From contig JADZCN010000120.1 of the NCBI GenBank assembly GCA_020851565.1, positions 1 through 64,000 of the forward strand: 64,000 nt of DNA, read 5' to 3'. Below, one piece after another: positions 9,189 to 17,820 of this stretch. How positions within the stretch are numbered: the first letter of the stretch is position 1; each line of letters begins with the position of its first letter. The position numbers were made by a program, and so were the translations under genes. This stretch comes from Acidobacteriota bacterium. Lineage in GTDB: Bacteria; Acidobacteriota; Vicinamibacteria; Vicinamibacterales; UBA2999. Under the pieces are notes generated by a model, which did no database searches, was not told the origin of the DNA, and worked only from the letters and a program-made list of their open reading frames with translations.

Positions 9189-10091
9189 GTGGACCTTCGC
9201 CAACTCGAGATCATCCGGGCCATCGCCGAGACCGGCTCGTTCACCGCCGCGGGCCACAAGCTGCACGTGTCGCAGTCGGCCATCAGCCGCCAGATCCTGT
9301 TGCTCGAGGACGAGCTGAAAGAGCCCGTCTTCCTCCGCGTGGGGCGGCGCATCCGCATCACCCCGGCCGGCGAGGCATTGCTCCAGCTCAGCCACCGGGT
9401 CTTCCAGGATCTCAAGGACACCATCGCGGGGATCACCGACAGCCAGGAATCGCTGCGGGGCACGGTCCGCCTGCTGGGTGGCATGACCGTCTGCCTCTAC
9501 GTGTTCCCGACGCTGATGACGGAGCTGAAGCGCCAGCACCCCGAGGTGGACCTGAAGGTCATGTCGGGCAGCTCCGAGCGGTGCATCCAGCAGCTGCGGT
9601 CCGGGGCCGGAGACCTCGCGCTGCTCACCCTCCCGGTGGATCAGCCGGACCTGGTGACGGTGCCGGTCCTGCAGGAGGAGCTGCTGCTGATCGCCGCGGC
9701 CAAGCACCCCCTTTCCCGGAAGCGCAGGGTGCTCCCCCAGGATCTCGTCCGCCAGCCCTTCGTCCTCTTCGAGCAGGGCTCGAACACGCGGCGGGCCATT
9801 GACGAGTTCTTCCTCTCCGCCCGCATCGAGCCGCAAATCGTCATGGAGACCGAGAACGTCGAGATCATCAAGGCGATGGTGCGCACCGGCATCGGCATCA
9901 GCATCATCCCCTACCAGGCGGCCGCCCGCGATGTCTCGGGCGGGCACCTCTTCTTCTCGCGGATCGAGGGCCGCTCGCTGGTGCGGGAGACCGGGTGGGT
10001 CTACCCGCGCATGAGCCGCACGCCCCGGGCCGTCCAGGAAACCATCAAGGCCTTCGAGCGCGTGAAGCCGAAGCTGCGCCTGGCGCCCTGA
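9189..10091 (+). CDS. LysR-family transcriptional regulator
   Basis: An N-terminal winged helix-turn-helix (LRQLEIIRAIAETGSFTAA, then SQSAISRQI) is followed by a type-2 periplasmic-binding-like effector domain, about 300 residues in all, the normal family length. I prefer GTG 9189 over the ORF-track ATG because CGGAG sits seven bases before it and homologues begin at this point. LysR proteins bind as tetramers near their target promoter and respond to a small metabolite. It is not divergent from a metabolic gene, so the target is unclear; the methyltransferase upstream is the only same-strand neighbour. Confidence 0.92.
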   Translation: MDLRQLEIIRAIAETGSFTAAGHKLHVSQSAISRQILLLEDELKEPVFLRVGRRIRITPAGEALLQLSHRVFQDLKDTIAGITDSQESLRGTVRLLGGMTVCLYVFPTLMTELKRQHPEVDLKVMSGSSERCIQQLRSGAGDLALLTLPVDQPDLVTVPVLQEELLLIAAAKHPLSRKRRVLPQDLVRQPFVLFEQGSNTRRAIDEFFLSARIEPQIVMETENVEIIKAMVRTGIGISIIPYQAAARDVSGGHLFFSRIEGRSLVRETGWVYPRMSRTPRAVQETIKAFERVKPKLRLAP

Positions 10092-10196
10092 GCCTGAGGA
10101 TGATCCAAAGGCATCGACGGAATCCGATCATTCTATTTTCCAACTGGCTCGCCGGGGCCTAGGATTGGGGGGTCCCTTCAACCCGCGAGGTGCCCC

Positions 10197-10385
10197 ATGA
10201 CCGATCCCCGCGACCACGTCATCTCGGTGGTCCTGTCCGATGAGGAATGGAAGGCGTTCCTCAGCCGCCAGCCGCAGCCCGTGGCCTGGCTGCGCGAGCG
10301 CATCTCGGAGCTGATCTCCGCTACTTCTGCGTCGACGCCGCGGCCGGCTGGCGCAGGGTGTACGACGTCCGCGAGATCACGTTGA
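10197..10385 (+). CDS. Small protein, unknown, overlapping the convergent VWA gene
   Basis: A 62-residue ORF with GAGG six bases before ATG. The first 40 residues (VVLSDEEWKAFLSRQP, then VAWLRERI) look like real protein with amphipathic helices. The last 21 residues overlap the 3' end of the convergent secreted VWA-like gene by 65 bp and look like antisense of that gene. The original stop may have been lost. Function unknown. Confidence 0.4.
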   Translation: MTDPRDHVISVVLSDEEWKAFLSRQPQPVAWLRERISELISATSASTPRPAGAGCTTSARSR

Positions 10386-11583
10386 GCCCGGGCTTGTTCA
10401 CCTTGACCTCGACCTTCCGCGTCCGCTTCAGCGGGTCCGGGTTCGAGGAGTAGTAGCCCAGCACGTAGTAGTCGCTCGTCTCGGCATCGATCCGCTTCAG
10501 GGCCTTGTCGAAGTCGTTCTGGTTCACGACGGCGATGCCGCCCGTCTCGTCCGCGAGAATGCGCAGGCTGTCCTGCGTCTTGCGCACCCAGTTGCCGTAC
10601 TCCACCGGGCTCAGCTGCTCGTCCAGGTCCGCGCCGGCCACCAGGCCCCGCGGGTCCACGGTGTAGAGCGTCGCGTTGGCGCGGTTGGCCGTGCGCGTCA
10701 CCTCGGCCAGTTCGCGCGCCAGGTCCGCGTCTGCGAACTGCGCGCCCTGATTGAACTGTTCGTTCAGCCGCTGTCCCTCTTCGCGCGTCTGGCCGAAGCG
10801 GCCGCCGAAGACCGGGTCCTCGCCCAGCCGCGACTCAGCGAAGGGATTGAAGTCGTAGCCGTTGCTCACCCACACCACCGCCTTGCGGCGGTTCGTGATC
10901 TTCTCCATCTGCCGCAGCATGTCGTGGGCCGTCGAGAAGGCGACGTGGGCGCGGTAGCGCACCTCGGCCGGGCCGTCGGCGTTGTCCTGCCCCTGGATGA
11001 CGTCCGAGGGCTTCAGGCCGCTGCCCGTGATCTTCTTGATGGCCTCGTCCAGCACCTTGCGGTCGTAGGTCGGGTCGATGGCGAGCGACGAGGGCCCCGT
11101 GGAGACGATGCAGAACATGTCCCCCTCGTGGATCAGGTTCTTCGAGATCTTCTGGAAGAGGCTCCGGATGCGCCCCGTGTTGCGGAAGTCGAGGTGCAGG
11201 TCGTCCACGATGAGCAGGAAGATGCGGCCCGTGGTGTCGTTGCGCGGCCGGGACGGCGGCAGGATGACGCCCTCCTGCGCGGGCGGCGGCGGCGGTTCCA
11301 GCAGGTTGTGCACGCGCCCGCCGTGGACCAGCGTGAAGGAGGTGACCTCCTGGGGCACGCCATCCTCGAGGATCTGAAAGTCGTCCTTCGTCAGGTCCGC
11401 CACGAACTGGTCCTGGCCGTTCCGGACGATGGCGTCCATGGTGACCAGGTCGATGTTCACGCGGAACGTCGGCTGCGATCCCTGGGCGTTCGAGGCCGGG
11501 GGTGCCGGGGCCTGGGCGCCAAGGGCGACCACCGACAGGGCCAGTCCGACTGCGACGGCGAGGCGAAGGCCGTGAACCTGCAT
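10321..11583 (-). CDS. Secreted VWFA-related protein of the acidobacterial type
   Basis: 420 residues from ATG 11583, where a clear signal peptide begins (LRLAVAVGLALSVVALGAQ); the ORF-track start adds 16 residues overlapping rpiB. The mature protein opens with VNIDLVTMDAIVRN and KDDFQILEDGVPQEV, the signature opening of the VWFA-related family, followed by a Rossmann-like VWA fold with FLLIVDDLHLDF in the metal-site position. The canonical DxSxS is not intact. These proteins are exported, probably as adhesion or scaffold modules; function is not established. It diverges from rpiB with only 34 bp between the starts. Confidence 0.85.
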   Translation of the reverse strand: MQVHGLRLAVAVGLALSVVALGAQAPAPPASNAQGSQPTFRVNIDLVTMDAIVRNGQDQFVADLTKDDFQILEDGVPQEVTSFTLVHGGRVHNLLEPPPPPAQEGVILPPSRPRNDTTGRIFLLIVDDLHLDFRNTGRIRSLFQKISKNLIHEGDMFCIVSTGPSSLAIDPTYDRKVLDEAIKKITGSGLKPSDVIQGQDNADGPAEVRYRAHVAFSTAHDMLRQMEKITNRRKAVVWVSNGYDFNPFAESRLGEDPVFGGRFGQTREEGQRLNEQFNQGAQFADADLARELAEVTRTANRANATLYTVDPRGLVAGADLDEQLSPVEYGNWVRKTQDSLRILADETGGIAVVNQNDFDKALKRIDAETSDYYVLGYYSSNPDPLKRTRKVEVKVNKPGLNVISRTSYTLRQPAAASTQK

Positions 11584-11617
11584 GATGGAATTATAAGACG
11601 GGTAGGATAAGGGACAC

Positions 11618-12076
11618 ATGCGAATTGCCATCGGCGCGGATCATGCCGGGGTCGAGCTGAAGCGCGACCTCGCCGGACACCTGGCCCAGCAGGGCCACGA
11701 GGTGACGGACCTCGGGACGCACTCTACGGCCCCGGTGGACTACCCGGATACGGCCGAGGCGGTCGCCACCGCCGTCCGCAACGGGCAGGCCGATCGCGGC
11801 GTGCTCGTGTGCGGCAGCGGCGCCGGCGTCTCGGTGGCGGCCTCGAAGTTCCCGGGCATCCGCGCCGCGGTGTGCCACGATACCTACTCTGCACGCCAGG
11901 CGGTCGAGCACGACGACCTGAACGTGCTTTGCCTGGGGGCGCGGGTGGTCGGCCCGGCGCTCGCGCGCGCGCTGGTGGATGCCTTTCTCGGCGCCACGTT
12001 CACCAGCGAGGAGCGCTACCTGCGGCGCGTGGCCAAGATCGACGCCATCGAAAGCCGCTTCCTCCGCGACGAGTAG
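11618..12076 (+). CDS. rpiB: Ribose-5-phosphate isomerase B
   Basis: 152 residues, the usual length. The N-terminal MRIAIGADHAG and the catalytic-cysteine segment VLVCGSGAGVSVAASK, then AVCHDTYSARQAVEHDDLNV, are diagnostic of the RpiB/LacA family. It interconverts ribose 5-phosphate and ribulose 5-phosphate in the cytosolic pentose-phosphate pathway. AGGATAAGGG precedes the ATG. Its promoter must lie in the 34-bp gap shared with, or inside, the divergent VWA gene. Confidence 0.95.
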   Translation: MRIAIGADHAGVELKRDLAGHLAQQGHEVTDLGTHSTAPVDYPDTAEAVATAVRNGQADRGVLVCGSGAGVSVAASKFPGIRAAVCHDTYSARQAVEHDDLNVLCLGARVVGPALARALVDAFLGATFTSEERYLRRVAKIDAIESRFLRDE

Positions 12077-12129
12077 CCCCCCAATACCCCGTCCCGCCCG
12101 AACCCGATGAAGAGTCCCGCCCCCTCTGC

Positions 12130-12828
12130 ATGAAAACCGCCGTCAAGATCGCCGCCGCCGTCGCTGGCCTCGCCGTGCTCGTGCTCCTCGGGCGCGAGGC
12201 GCCGGCCATGCTCCCGAAATTCGCGGCCTGGGTGGGCTCGCTCGGCGCCTGGGGGCCGCTCGCGTTCATCGCGGGTTACAGCATCGCGCCGGTGATCTTC
12301 GCGCCGGCCTTCCTGCTCACGCTCGCAGCCGGCGCGATCTTCGGGTTCGTGAAGGGCGTGATCTACGTGATGATCGGCGCGACGATCGGGGCGACACTCG
12401 CCTTCCTGACGGGGCGCTACCTCGCGCGGCACTTCGTGGAACGGCTGCTGCGGCACGAGCCGCGGCTGGCAATCATCGACCGGGCCGTGGAGCGCCACGG
12501 CTTCCGGCTGGTTGCTCTGCTACGCATGTCGCCGGCCGTGCCGTTCGTGCTGCTCAACTACGCCCTCGGGCTGAGCCGGGTCCGCCTCCTGGACTACGTG
12601 GCCGCCTGCATCGGGATGCTGCCGGTGGTGGCGATGTACGTGTACTCGGGCAAGGTCGCGGGCGACCTCGCCAAGCTGGCAGGGGGCGTGGCTCCGCCGA
12701 GAGGACCGGTCTACTACACCTCCATCGCGCTCGGGCTCGCCTCGACCGTCGCGGTCACCATCGTCGTCACGCGCATCGCGAAGAAGGCGATCGAGCAGGA
12801 GCTGCACCTGACGAGAAGTGAGAAGTGA
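12130..12828 (+). CDS. VTT/DedA-type membrane protein (TVP38/TMEM64 family)
   Basis: 232 residues from ATG 12130; upstream in-frame sequence reads through rpiB and is not coding. Several transmembrane segments surround the family motifs FLLTLAAGAIFGF and GATIGATLAFLTGRYLAR and the reentrant-loop phrase LRMSPAVPFVLLNYALGL. Family members are membrane proteins implicated in lipid scrambling and undecaprenyl-phosphate recycling. It follows rpiB by 53 bp and may be cotranscribed. The stop codon lies inside an 8-bp tandem repeat (GAGAAGTG), so repeat-number changes would alter the C-terminus. Confidence 0.85.
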   Translation: MKTAVKIAAAVAGLAVLVLLGREAPAMLPKFAAWVGSLGAWGPLAFIAGYSIAPVIFAPAFLLTLAAGAIFGFVKGVIYVMIGATIGATLAFLTGRYLARHFVERLLRHEPRLAIIDRAVERHGFRLVALLRMSPAVPFVLLNYALGLSRVRLLDYVAACIGMLPVVAMYVYSGKVAGDLAKLAGGVAPPRGPVYYTSIALGLASTVAVTIVVTRIAKKAIEQELHLTRSEK

Positions 12829-12840
12829 GAAGTGAGAAGT
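12813..12840. repeat. 8-bp tandem repeat GAGAAGTG, about 3.5 copies
   Basis: Three and a half copies of GAGAAGTG span the last codons and stop of the VTT gene. A degenerate relative (GTGAGAAGTGAAAAGTGAG) spans the end of the alanine racemase gene near 41.02 kb. Confidence 0.85.
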
Positions 12841-12850
12841 CCCGACTGGA

Positions 12851-14608
12851 TCAGGGCACGCTGACGACGACTTCCGCCGACGGCGCTCCCACTCCACACG
12901 CGTTCGTGGCGCGCACGCGCACGTAGTAGGTCCCCGGCGGGACGCTGCTGACGTCGAGCCCGTTGTGGCTCACTGACAGCGCGGCCAGGTTCGCGAGGCC
13001 GCTCGACGAGCCCGCTTCGACGAGATAGCCGGTCGCGCCAGCAGAGGGCGACCACGACAACGAGACCGTGTCGCCGCTCACCGTGTGGGTCAGCCCGGCG
13101 GGCGCGGGGGGCGCGCAGGCAACGACGACTTCCACCTCGTTCGACGCCGGCCCGACGGCGCCGCTGGCGATGCCGCGGACCCGCACGAAGTAGCGGCCAT
13201 CGGGCACACCCGCCACGCCCACGGATGGCGACGGGGCCGTCGTGAACACCGCAATGTCGGACGCACCGTGGCTGCTGCCGGCTTCCAGCCGATAGGCGAG
13301 GGGCGCGGGCGCGCCCACGGGCGGCGTCCACGCGAGCGTCACGTTCCGACCCGACACGCTGGCCTGCAAACCGATCGGCGCGCCCGGCGCACCGGCCGCC
13401 ACGATCTTCAGGATGCGGCCGGCGAAGGTCACGAGGTAGAGCTCGCCTTCGTGGTCGCGACCAAACGACACGATGCCGCCCAGCGAGCCGCCGAGCTCCG
13501 CCGTGTGCTCGACCACGTCGGTCACGGTGGCCTCGCCGGTCGCCGGACTGACGCTGAGGCCCACGGAGCCCACCACGGACGTCGCCGAGTCGGCGACGAA
13601 GTACCGCCCGCGATAGGCCGCCGGCAGCTGCGTGCCGCGATAGACATAACCGCCAGTGACCGCACGGCCGATGGTGCGCACGTAGTCGAACAGTGGATTG
13701 GTGAGCGGGAGGTATGCCGCCGGCGGCGCCGCCGGCACGCCGGGCGTCGCGATGGTGCCTTCGCGCAGGCGCCAGCCATAGTTGCGGCCGCCCGCGCCGG
13801 CCGGTTCGTAGTCCACCTCTTCGAGCGCGCCCTGGCCCACGTCGCCGATGATCAGCGCACCGGTCGCGCCCGGCCCGAGGTCGTCGAAGCTGTAGCGCCA
13901 CGGATTGCGCAGGCCGAACGCCCAGATCTCGCCAAGCGCGGGGATCGGCTGACCATCGAACGGGTTGTCCGGCGGGACCTGGTACCCGGTGGGATGACCG
14001 TCGGGCACGTTGACGTCGATGCGCAGCATCTTGCCGAGCAGCGAATCGGGGTTCTGCGCGTTGTGGTCAGGATCGTTGCCGCCGCCTCCGTCGCCGGTGC
14101 CGATGTAGAGATAGCCGTCGGGGCCGAACGCGAGGTGACCACCGTTGTGGTTGCTGTTGTCCGGATGAGGGATGTACGGCAGCCCGCCGGGCCAGATCAG
14201 ATCGACGCGTGTCGAAAGGTCGACCGTCGGTGCGTTGGCAGGAGTGCGCGTGAACCGCGCGACGACGATGTCGCCGGCCAGGCTGGTGAAGTTGACGAAG
14301 AAGCGTCCACTGGTCGCAGCGTCCGGGGCGAAGGCCATGCCCAGCAGCCCCTCTTCCCCGCCCCCTCCCGTGCGAATGACGGACCTCAGATCGAGAAACG
14401 TCGACAGCATGCCGTTCTCGAGCATGCGGATCAACCCGCCCTGCTGAACGATGAGAAACCGCGTGGCCGACGTCGGGTCCGGCACGAAGGCCACCGGTCG
14501 GGACAGGCCCTCGGCGACGACCTGCGTTCGCAACTGCGCCGATGCCGGCACCGCCACACCCGCCAGCAGGACCGACAGGCACACCCCGACCCACAGCATT
14601 CGACGCAT
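12851..14608 (-). CDS. Secreted PQQ-type sugar (sorbosone) dehydrogenase with two C-terminal fibronectin III domains
   Basis: 585 residues. A signal peptide (LSVLLAGVAVPASAQ) leads into a six-bladed propeller of the glucose/sorbosone dehydrogenase family, recognisable by FLIVQQGGLIRM, GEEGLLGMAFAP, the calcium/PQQ-site region NHNGGHLAFGPDGYLYIGTGDGG (two overlapping short phrases) and FGLRNPWR. From about residue 400 two FN3-like domains follow (TLAWTPP, then SLSWSPSAGATGYLVEAG). It would oxidise an aldose sugar in the periplasm using PQQ; substrate unknown. The FN3 pair suggests attachment to polysaccharide or the cell surface. It converges on the VTT gene, 22 bp away. Confidence 0.85.
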   Translation of the reverse strand: MRRMLWVGVCLSVLLAGVAVPASAQLRTQVVAEGLSRPVAFVPDPTSATRFLIVQQGGLIRMLENGMLSTFLDLRSVIRTGGGGEEGLLGMAFAPDAATSGRFFVNFTSLAGDIVVARFTRTPANAPTVDLSTRVDLIWPGGLPYIPHPDNSNHNGGHLAFGPDGYLYIGTGDGGGGNDPDHNAQNPDSLLGKMLRIDVNVPDGHPTGYQVPPDNPFDGQPIPALGEIWAFGLRNPWRYSFDDLGPGATGALIIGDVGQGALEEVDYEPAGAGGRNYGWRLREGTIATPGVPAAPPAAYLPLTNPLFDYVRTIGRAVTGGYVYRGTQLPAAYRGRYFVADSATSVVGSVGLSVSPATGEATVTDVVEHTAELGGSLGGIVSFGRDHEGELYLVTFAGRILKIVAAGAPGAPIGLQASVSGRNVTLAWTPPVGAPAPLAYRLEAGSSHGASDIAVFTTAPSPSVGVAGVPDGRYFVRVRGIASGAVGPASNEVEVVVACAPPAPAGLTHTVSGDTVSLSWSPSAGATGYLVEAGSSSGLANLAALSVSHNGLDVSSVPPGTYYVRVRATNACGVGAPSAEVVVSVP

Positions 14609-14772
14609 CCCGGCACACTCCTTGGGGGGGATGGTGATCTTCTCACGAGAACGGCCGCCCGCCTAGTTCGCAGGGGAAGCCCCAGCCTGAAGGCACACCA
14701 GGCACGATGCAGAAGGCAATCTGCGGCGTCAAGCCGTTCTGCCTTTTGTCTTTTGCCTTCTGTGTTCTGTGT

Positions 14773-15459
14773 TCAGGCCTGCCCGCGCGGCTGTTCGAGC
14801 AGAGCGCGCCGGAGCTCTTCGAATCGGGCGTCGGCGTCGCGGACGCCCGTGAGTACCGCGTCCGGCGTCAGCCACGTGTCGGGATCCAGCGTCTCGGCCC
14901 GGCTCACCCACTGCTCGAGCGTCGCCGCGTCGAAGCCCTGGTCGTGGATGCGCGCCATGACTTCCGCGTGCCGGGCGCGAAGACGGGTGGCGATCTCGCG
15001 ACCGACGAGCTCCTCGAGCAGGCCGCGCGTGGTGGGGACCTCGGGCTCGGTGAAGGTGTCCGGCGCGAATTCGGCCTCGGCCTCCGCTTCGGCCTCGGCT
15101 GGCGGTTCCGGGATGGCGATGGGTGCAGCCGCGGCGGCTCGCCGCTCTGCCGGACGGGGCGGCCCGCCCTCCCGTCGACCACCACGCCCACGACGTGGCT
15201 GCCGGACGGGTGTCTGCTCTTCCTCTGGCGGCATCGCCTCGCGCAGGGCGAGGATCGCCGGCCAGTCGAACTCGATCTCCGGGTGCTGCTCCTCGATGGT
15301 GCGGATGGCTTCCTCGTCCAGCGCAGCGCGCCCAATCAGCACCTCGGGCGCCGTGCGATACCAGTAGAGGACGCGCGGCCGCTCGCCTGGCGACGCGGCG
15401 TGCAACAGGAATGTGTGTTCGATCCCGCGTCGGTCGCGGGTCAGTCGCAGGAACGGCAC
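14773..15459 (-). CDS. Conserved hypothetical with acidic Ala-Glu linker
   Basis: 228 residues from GTG 15459. Residues 1-80 form a compact domain (FLRLTRDRRGIEHTFLL, then RVLYWYRTAPEVLIG). A proline/arginine-rich and then EAEAEAEAE-type acidic linker follows, and a helical C-terminal domain of about 80 residues. I know no function. It lies 9 bp after the end of the nuclease-like gene at 15.5-16.2 kb on the same strand, so the two are one operon; the paired highly charged tails suggest nucleic-acid or ribosome contact. Simple T/G-rich repeats follow the stop (14.73-14.77 kb). Confidence 0.75.
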   Translation of the reverse strand: MPFLRLTRDRRGIEHTFLLHAASPGERPRVLYWYRTAPEVLIGRAALDEEAIRTIEEQHPEIEFDWPAILALREAMPPEEEQTPVRQPRRGRGGRREGGPPRPAERRAAAAAPIAIPEPPAEAEAEAEAEFAPDTFTEPEVPTTRGLLEELVGREIATRLRARHAEVMARIHDQGFDAATLEQWVSRAETLDPDTWLTPDAVLTGVRDADARFEELRRALLEQPRGQA

Positions 15460-15468
15460 GCCTCTAGA

Positions 15469-16182
15469 TTACCGCCGCTTCTTCGCGGCCGCGCGTTTGG
15501 GCGCAGGCTTCGACGCCTTGGCCCTCGCGGGCTTCGACGCCTTCGAGGCCGTGGCGGGCCTGGCGGGCGCGGCCTTCTTCTTCACGGCTTTCGCGGCAGG
15601 CCTGGAGGCTGCCTTGGCCTTCGGCGCGGCCTTCTTCGCGGCGGATGGCTTCTTCTCCGCAGCGGGCTTCTTCTCGGCGGCGGGCTTCCTCTCAGCGGCG
15701 AGCCTCTTCTCGGCGGTGGGCTTCTTCTCCGGCGCCGCCTTGGGCAGGGCGGCGGCAGGCGCCTTGTACACCTGGAGGAAACGGACCTGATCCATCGCGA
15801 TGTGATAGGTCCAGATCTCCGCGACGGGGAACTGGTGCTCCTCGCACAGCCGCCGCGCGGCGTCCAGGGCCTGCGGCGGCACGTAGAGATGAAACGGCGC
15901 CCTCAATTTGCTGAACACCCCCCACTCGGCTCGCGCCTCGAGCAGGTGGACCGACTCGCCCGTCTCCACCTCCACGGTGCCCTCGAGCTTGCGCGCCCGT
16001 TCCTGGCTGAACAGTACCAGGTCCGGGTAGACGGCCAGATCCCCCACCATGACCGACTGGTTCTGCTCGTGGCCGGGGTTGATGGCCACGTCGTGCTTGC
16101 GCTTGTAACGGGCCTGCAATTGGCGAATGACGCGATCGTGCTCGAGCTGCTCGCGAATCGGGCGGGTGAGAATCGGGCTCAC
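15469..16182 (-). CDS. PD-(D/E)XK-like domain fused to histone-H1-like Lys/Ala tail
   Basis: 237 residues from GTG 16182, which has GGAGG at good spacing. Residues 1-145 look like a restriction-endonuclease-fold domain: VYPDLVL supplies the PD, EGTVEVETGES the following acidic strand, then a helix and EIWTYH. The usual catalytic lysine is not obvious, so activity is uncertain. Residues 150-237 are a low-complexity tail of AEKKPAAEKK, then AKAASRPAAK repeats like eukaryotic H1 or bacterial HC1-type nucleoid proteins. The tail should bind DNA or RNA. The nuclease-fold reading is my inference from motif spacing. Confidence 0.65.
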   Translation of the reverse strand: MSPILTRPIREQLEHDRVIRQLQARYKRKHDVAINPGHEQNQSVMVGDLAVYPDLVLFSQERARKLEGTVEVETGESVHLLEARAEWGVFSKLRAPFHLYVPPQALDAARRLCEEHQFPVAEIWTYHIAMDQVRFLQVYKAPAAALPKAAPEKKPTAEKRLAAERKPAAEKKPAAEKKPSAAKKAAPKAKAASRPAAKAVKKKAAPARPATASKASKPARAKASKPAPKRAAAKKRR

Positions 16183-16256
16183 TGGGCCTCCGGAGACTCC
16201 AGAGAAAACGCGATACTATAGCACGCACGTTCGGCGGGCCCGGCTAGAATGCCCGG

Positions 16257-16907
16257 ATGCGCACTTTTGCAGCTTTTCTGGCCCTCGCCGTCGTGGCAAC
16301 CGGGCCTGCCTTCGGTCAATCACCAAAATCAACCGCCGAACCCGCGGGCCACGTGCCTCCGGCCATTCGGCACATCCTGGCCTCCATCCGCGCTGCCGAC
16401 AAGGGCCAGCTGGCCGTGTCGGAAGAGGATGGCCGTTTCCTCCGTGCCCTGGTGGCATCGACCAACGCCAAACGGGTGCTCGAGATTGGTGCGGCCAGCG
16501 GCTATAGCGGCATCTGGATGGGCCTCGGCCTGCGCGAGACGGGAGGCCGGCTCGTCACCATCGAGTACGACCCCGCCCGCGCACGGGAGGCGGCGGCCAA
16601 CATCAAGGCGGCGGGCCTGGCCGACATCGTTCAGGTCATCCCGGGCGATGCCTTTGCGCACATCCCCAGGCTCGAGGGGTCGTTCGACCTCGTCTTCCTC
16701 GACGCCTGGAAGCCCGACTACAAGCGGTTCTTCGACCTGGTGTTCCCGCGCGTCACGCCGGGCGGGCTCTTCCTCGCGCACAACGTCATCAACAAGAAGA
16801 GCGAGATGGGCGACTTCCTCGCCGCCATCGAGACGCACCCGCAGGCGCTCACGAGCATTGTCTCGCCGGGGCACGAGGGCATCTCGATGACCTATCGGAG
16901 GCGGTGA
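16257..16907 (+). CDS. Class I SAM O-methyltransferase with signal-peptide-like N-terminus
   Basis: 216 residues. The methyltransferase_3/O-methyltransferase family is clear from VLEIGAASGYSGIWMGL, TIEYDPARA and the metal-site strand FDLVFLDAWKPDY. The first 21 residues (AAFLALAVVATGPAFGQ) look like a Sec signal peptide, which is odd because SAM is cytosolic. It ends 4 bp before the arginase gene, so the two are cotranscribed. The acceptor is unknown; catechol-type acceptors are typical of the family. Confidence 0.85.
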   Translation: MRTFAAFLALAVVATGPAFGQSPKSTAEPAGHVPPAIRHILASIRAADKGQLAVSEEDGRFLRALVASTNAKRVLEIGAASGYSGIWMGLGLRETGGRLVTIEYDPARAREAAANIKAAGLADIVQVIPGDAFAHIPRLEGSFDLVFLDAWKPDYKRFFDLVFPRVTPGGLFLAHNVINKKSEMGDFLAAIETHPQALTSIVSPGHEGISMTYRRR

Positions 16908-16911
16908 CCCG

Positions 16912-17820
16912 ATGCGCGCGGTCCATGTCATCGGCACCCCACTCGACCTGGGCGGCAACCGTCGCGGCACCGACATGGGGCCGTCGGCGTTCCGTATTGC
17001 CGGGCTGGGCGATCAACTCGCCACTCTGGGCCTCCGCGTGACCGACAAGGGCGACATCGCGTCCCCGATTCCGGAGAGCAAGGGCCCCGGCGACGCGCGC
17101 AAGCGGTACGTCCGGGAGATTGCCCGCGTCTGCCAGAAGCTCTACCAGACCTCGCTGGCGTCCCTCGAGGACGGCGCGCTGCCGCTGGTGCTGGGCGGCG
17201 ATCACAGCCTGGCCGCGGGCTCCGTCGCGGCCAGCGCGGCCCACGTGCGCCGGCGCGGCCGGCCGCTGGGCCTCATCTGGGTGGATGCGCACGGCGACAT
17301 GAACAGCCCCTCGACCAGCGAGTCGGGCAACGTGCACGGCATGCCGCTGGCCGCCCTGCTCGGGCGCGAGCCGCTCGAGCTCGCCCGCTTTCACGGGCCG
17401 GGGCCGGCCGTGCTGCCCAGACACACCGTGCTGGTCGGCATCCGGAACCTGGACGAGGTGGAGAAGGAGATCGTCAAGGCGTCGAAGGTGCACGTCTTCA
17501 CGATGAAGGACGTGGATCGGCTGGGGATCACCGAGGTGATGGAACGGGCACTGGCCATCGCCAGCCGCGGCACCGGCGGCATCCACGTGTCGTTCGACAT
17601 GGACGTGTGCGACCCGGCCATCGCACCCGGCGTCGGCACGCCGGTGAAGGGCGGCCTCGACTACCGCGAGGCGCACGTCGTGATGGAGATGGCGGCGGAA
17701 TCGGGGACGCTGCTGGCGCTGGACCTCGTCGAGGTGAACCCGACCCTGGACGTCAGGAACGCCACCGCGGAGCTCGGAGTGGAACTGGCGCTCTCGGCGC
17801 TCGGCAAGAAGATCCTCTAG
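16912..17820 (+). CDS. rocF: Arginase
   Basis: 302 residues, the normal ureohydrolase length. Binuclear manganese ligands are visible in LGGDHSLAAGS, WVDAHGDMNSPSTSESGN with VHGMPLAAL, and SFDMDVCDPAIAPGVGTP. The spacing and the VHG after the aspartate loop fit arginase rather than agmatinase. It hydrolyses arginine to ornithine and urea in the cytosol. No ornithine-catabolic or urease gene is adjacent. Its TAG stop shares the palindrome CTAG with the stop of the convergent receiver gene. Confidence 0.92.
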   Translation: MRAVHVIGTPLDLGGNRRGTDMGPSAFRIAGLGDQLATLGLRVTDKGDIASPIPESKGPGDARKRYVREIARVCQKLYQTSLASLEDGALPLVLGGDHSLAAGSVAASAAHVRRRGRPLGLIWVDAHGDMNSPSTSESGNVHGMPLAALLGREPLELARFHGPGPAVLPRHTVLVGIRNLDEVEKEIVKASKVHVFTMKDVDRLGITEVMERALAIASRGTGGIHVSFDMDVCDPAIAPGVGTPVKGGLDYREAHVVMEMAAESGTLLALDLVEVNPTLDVRNATAELGVELALSALGKKIL

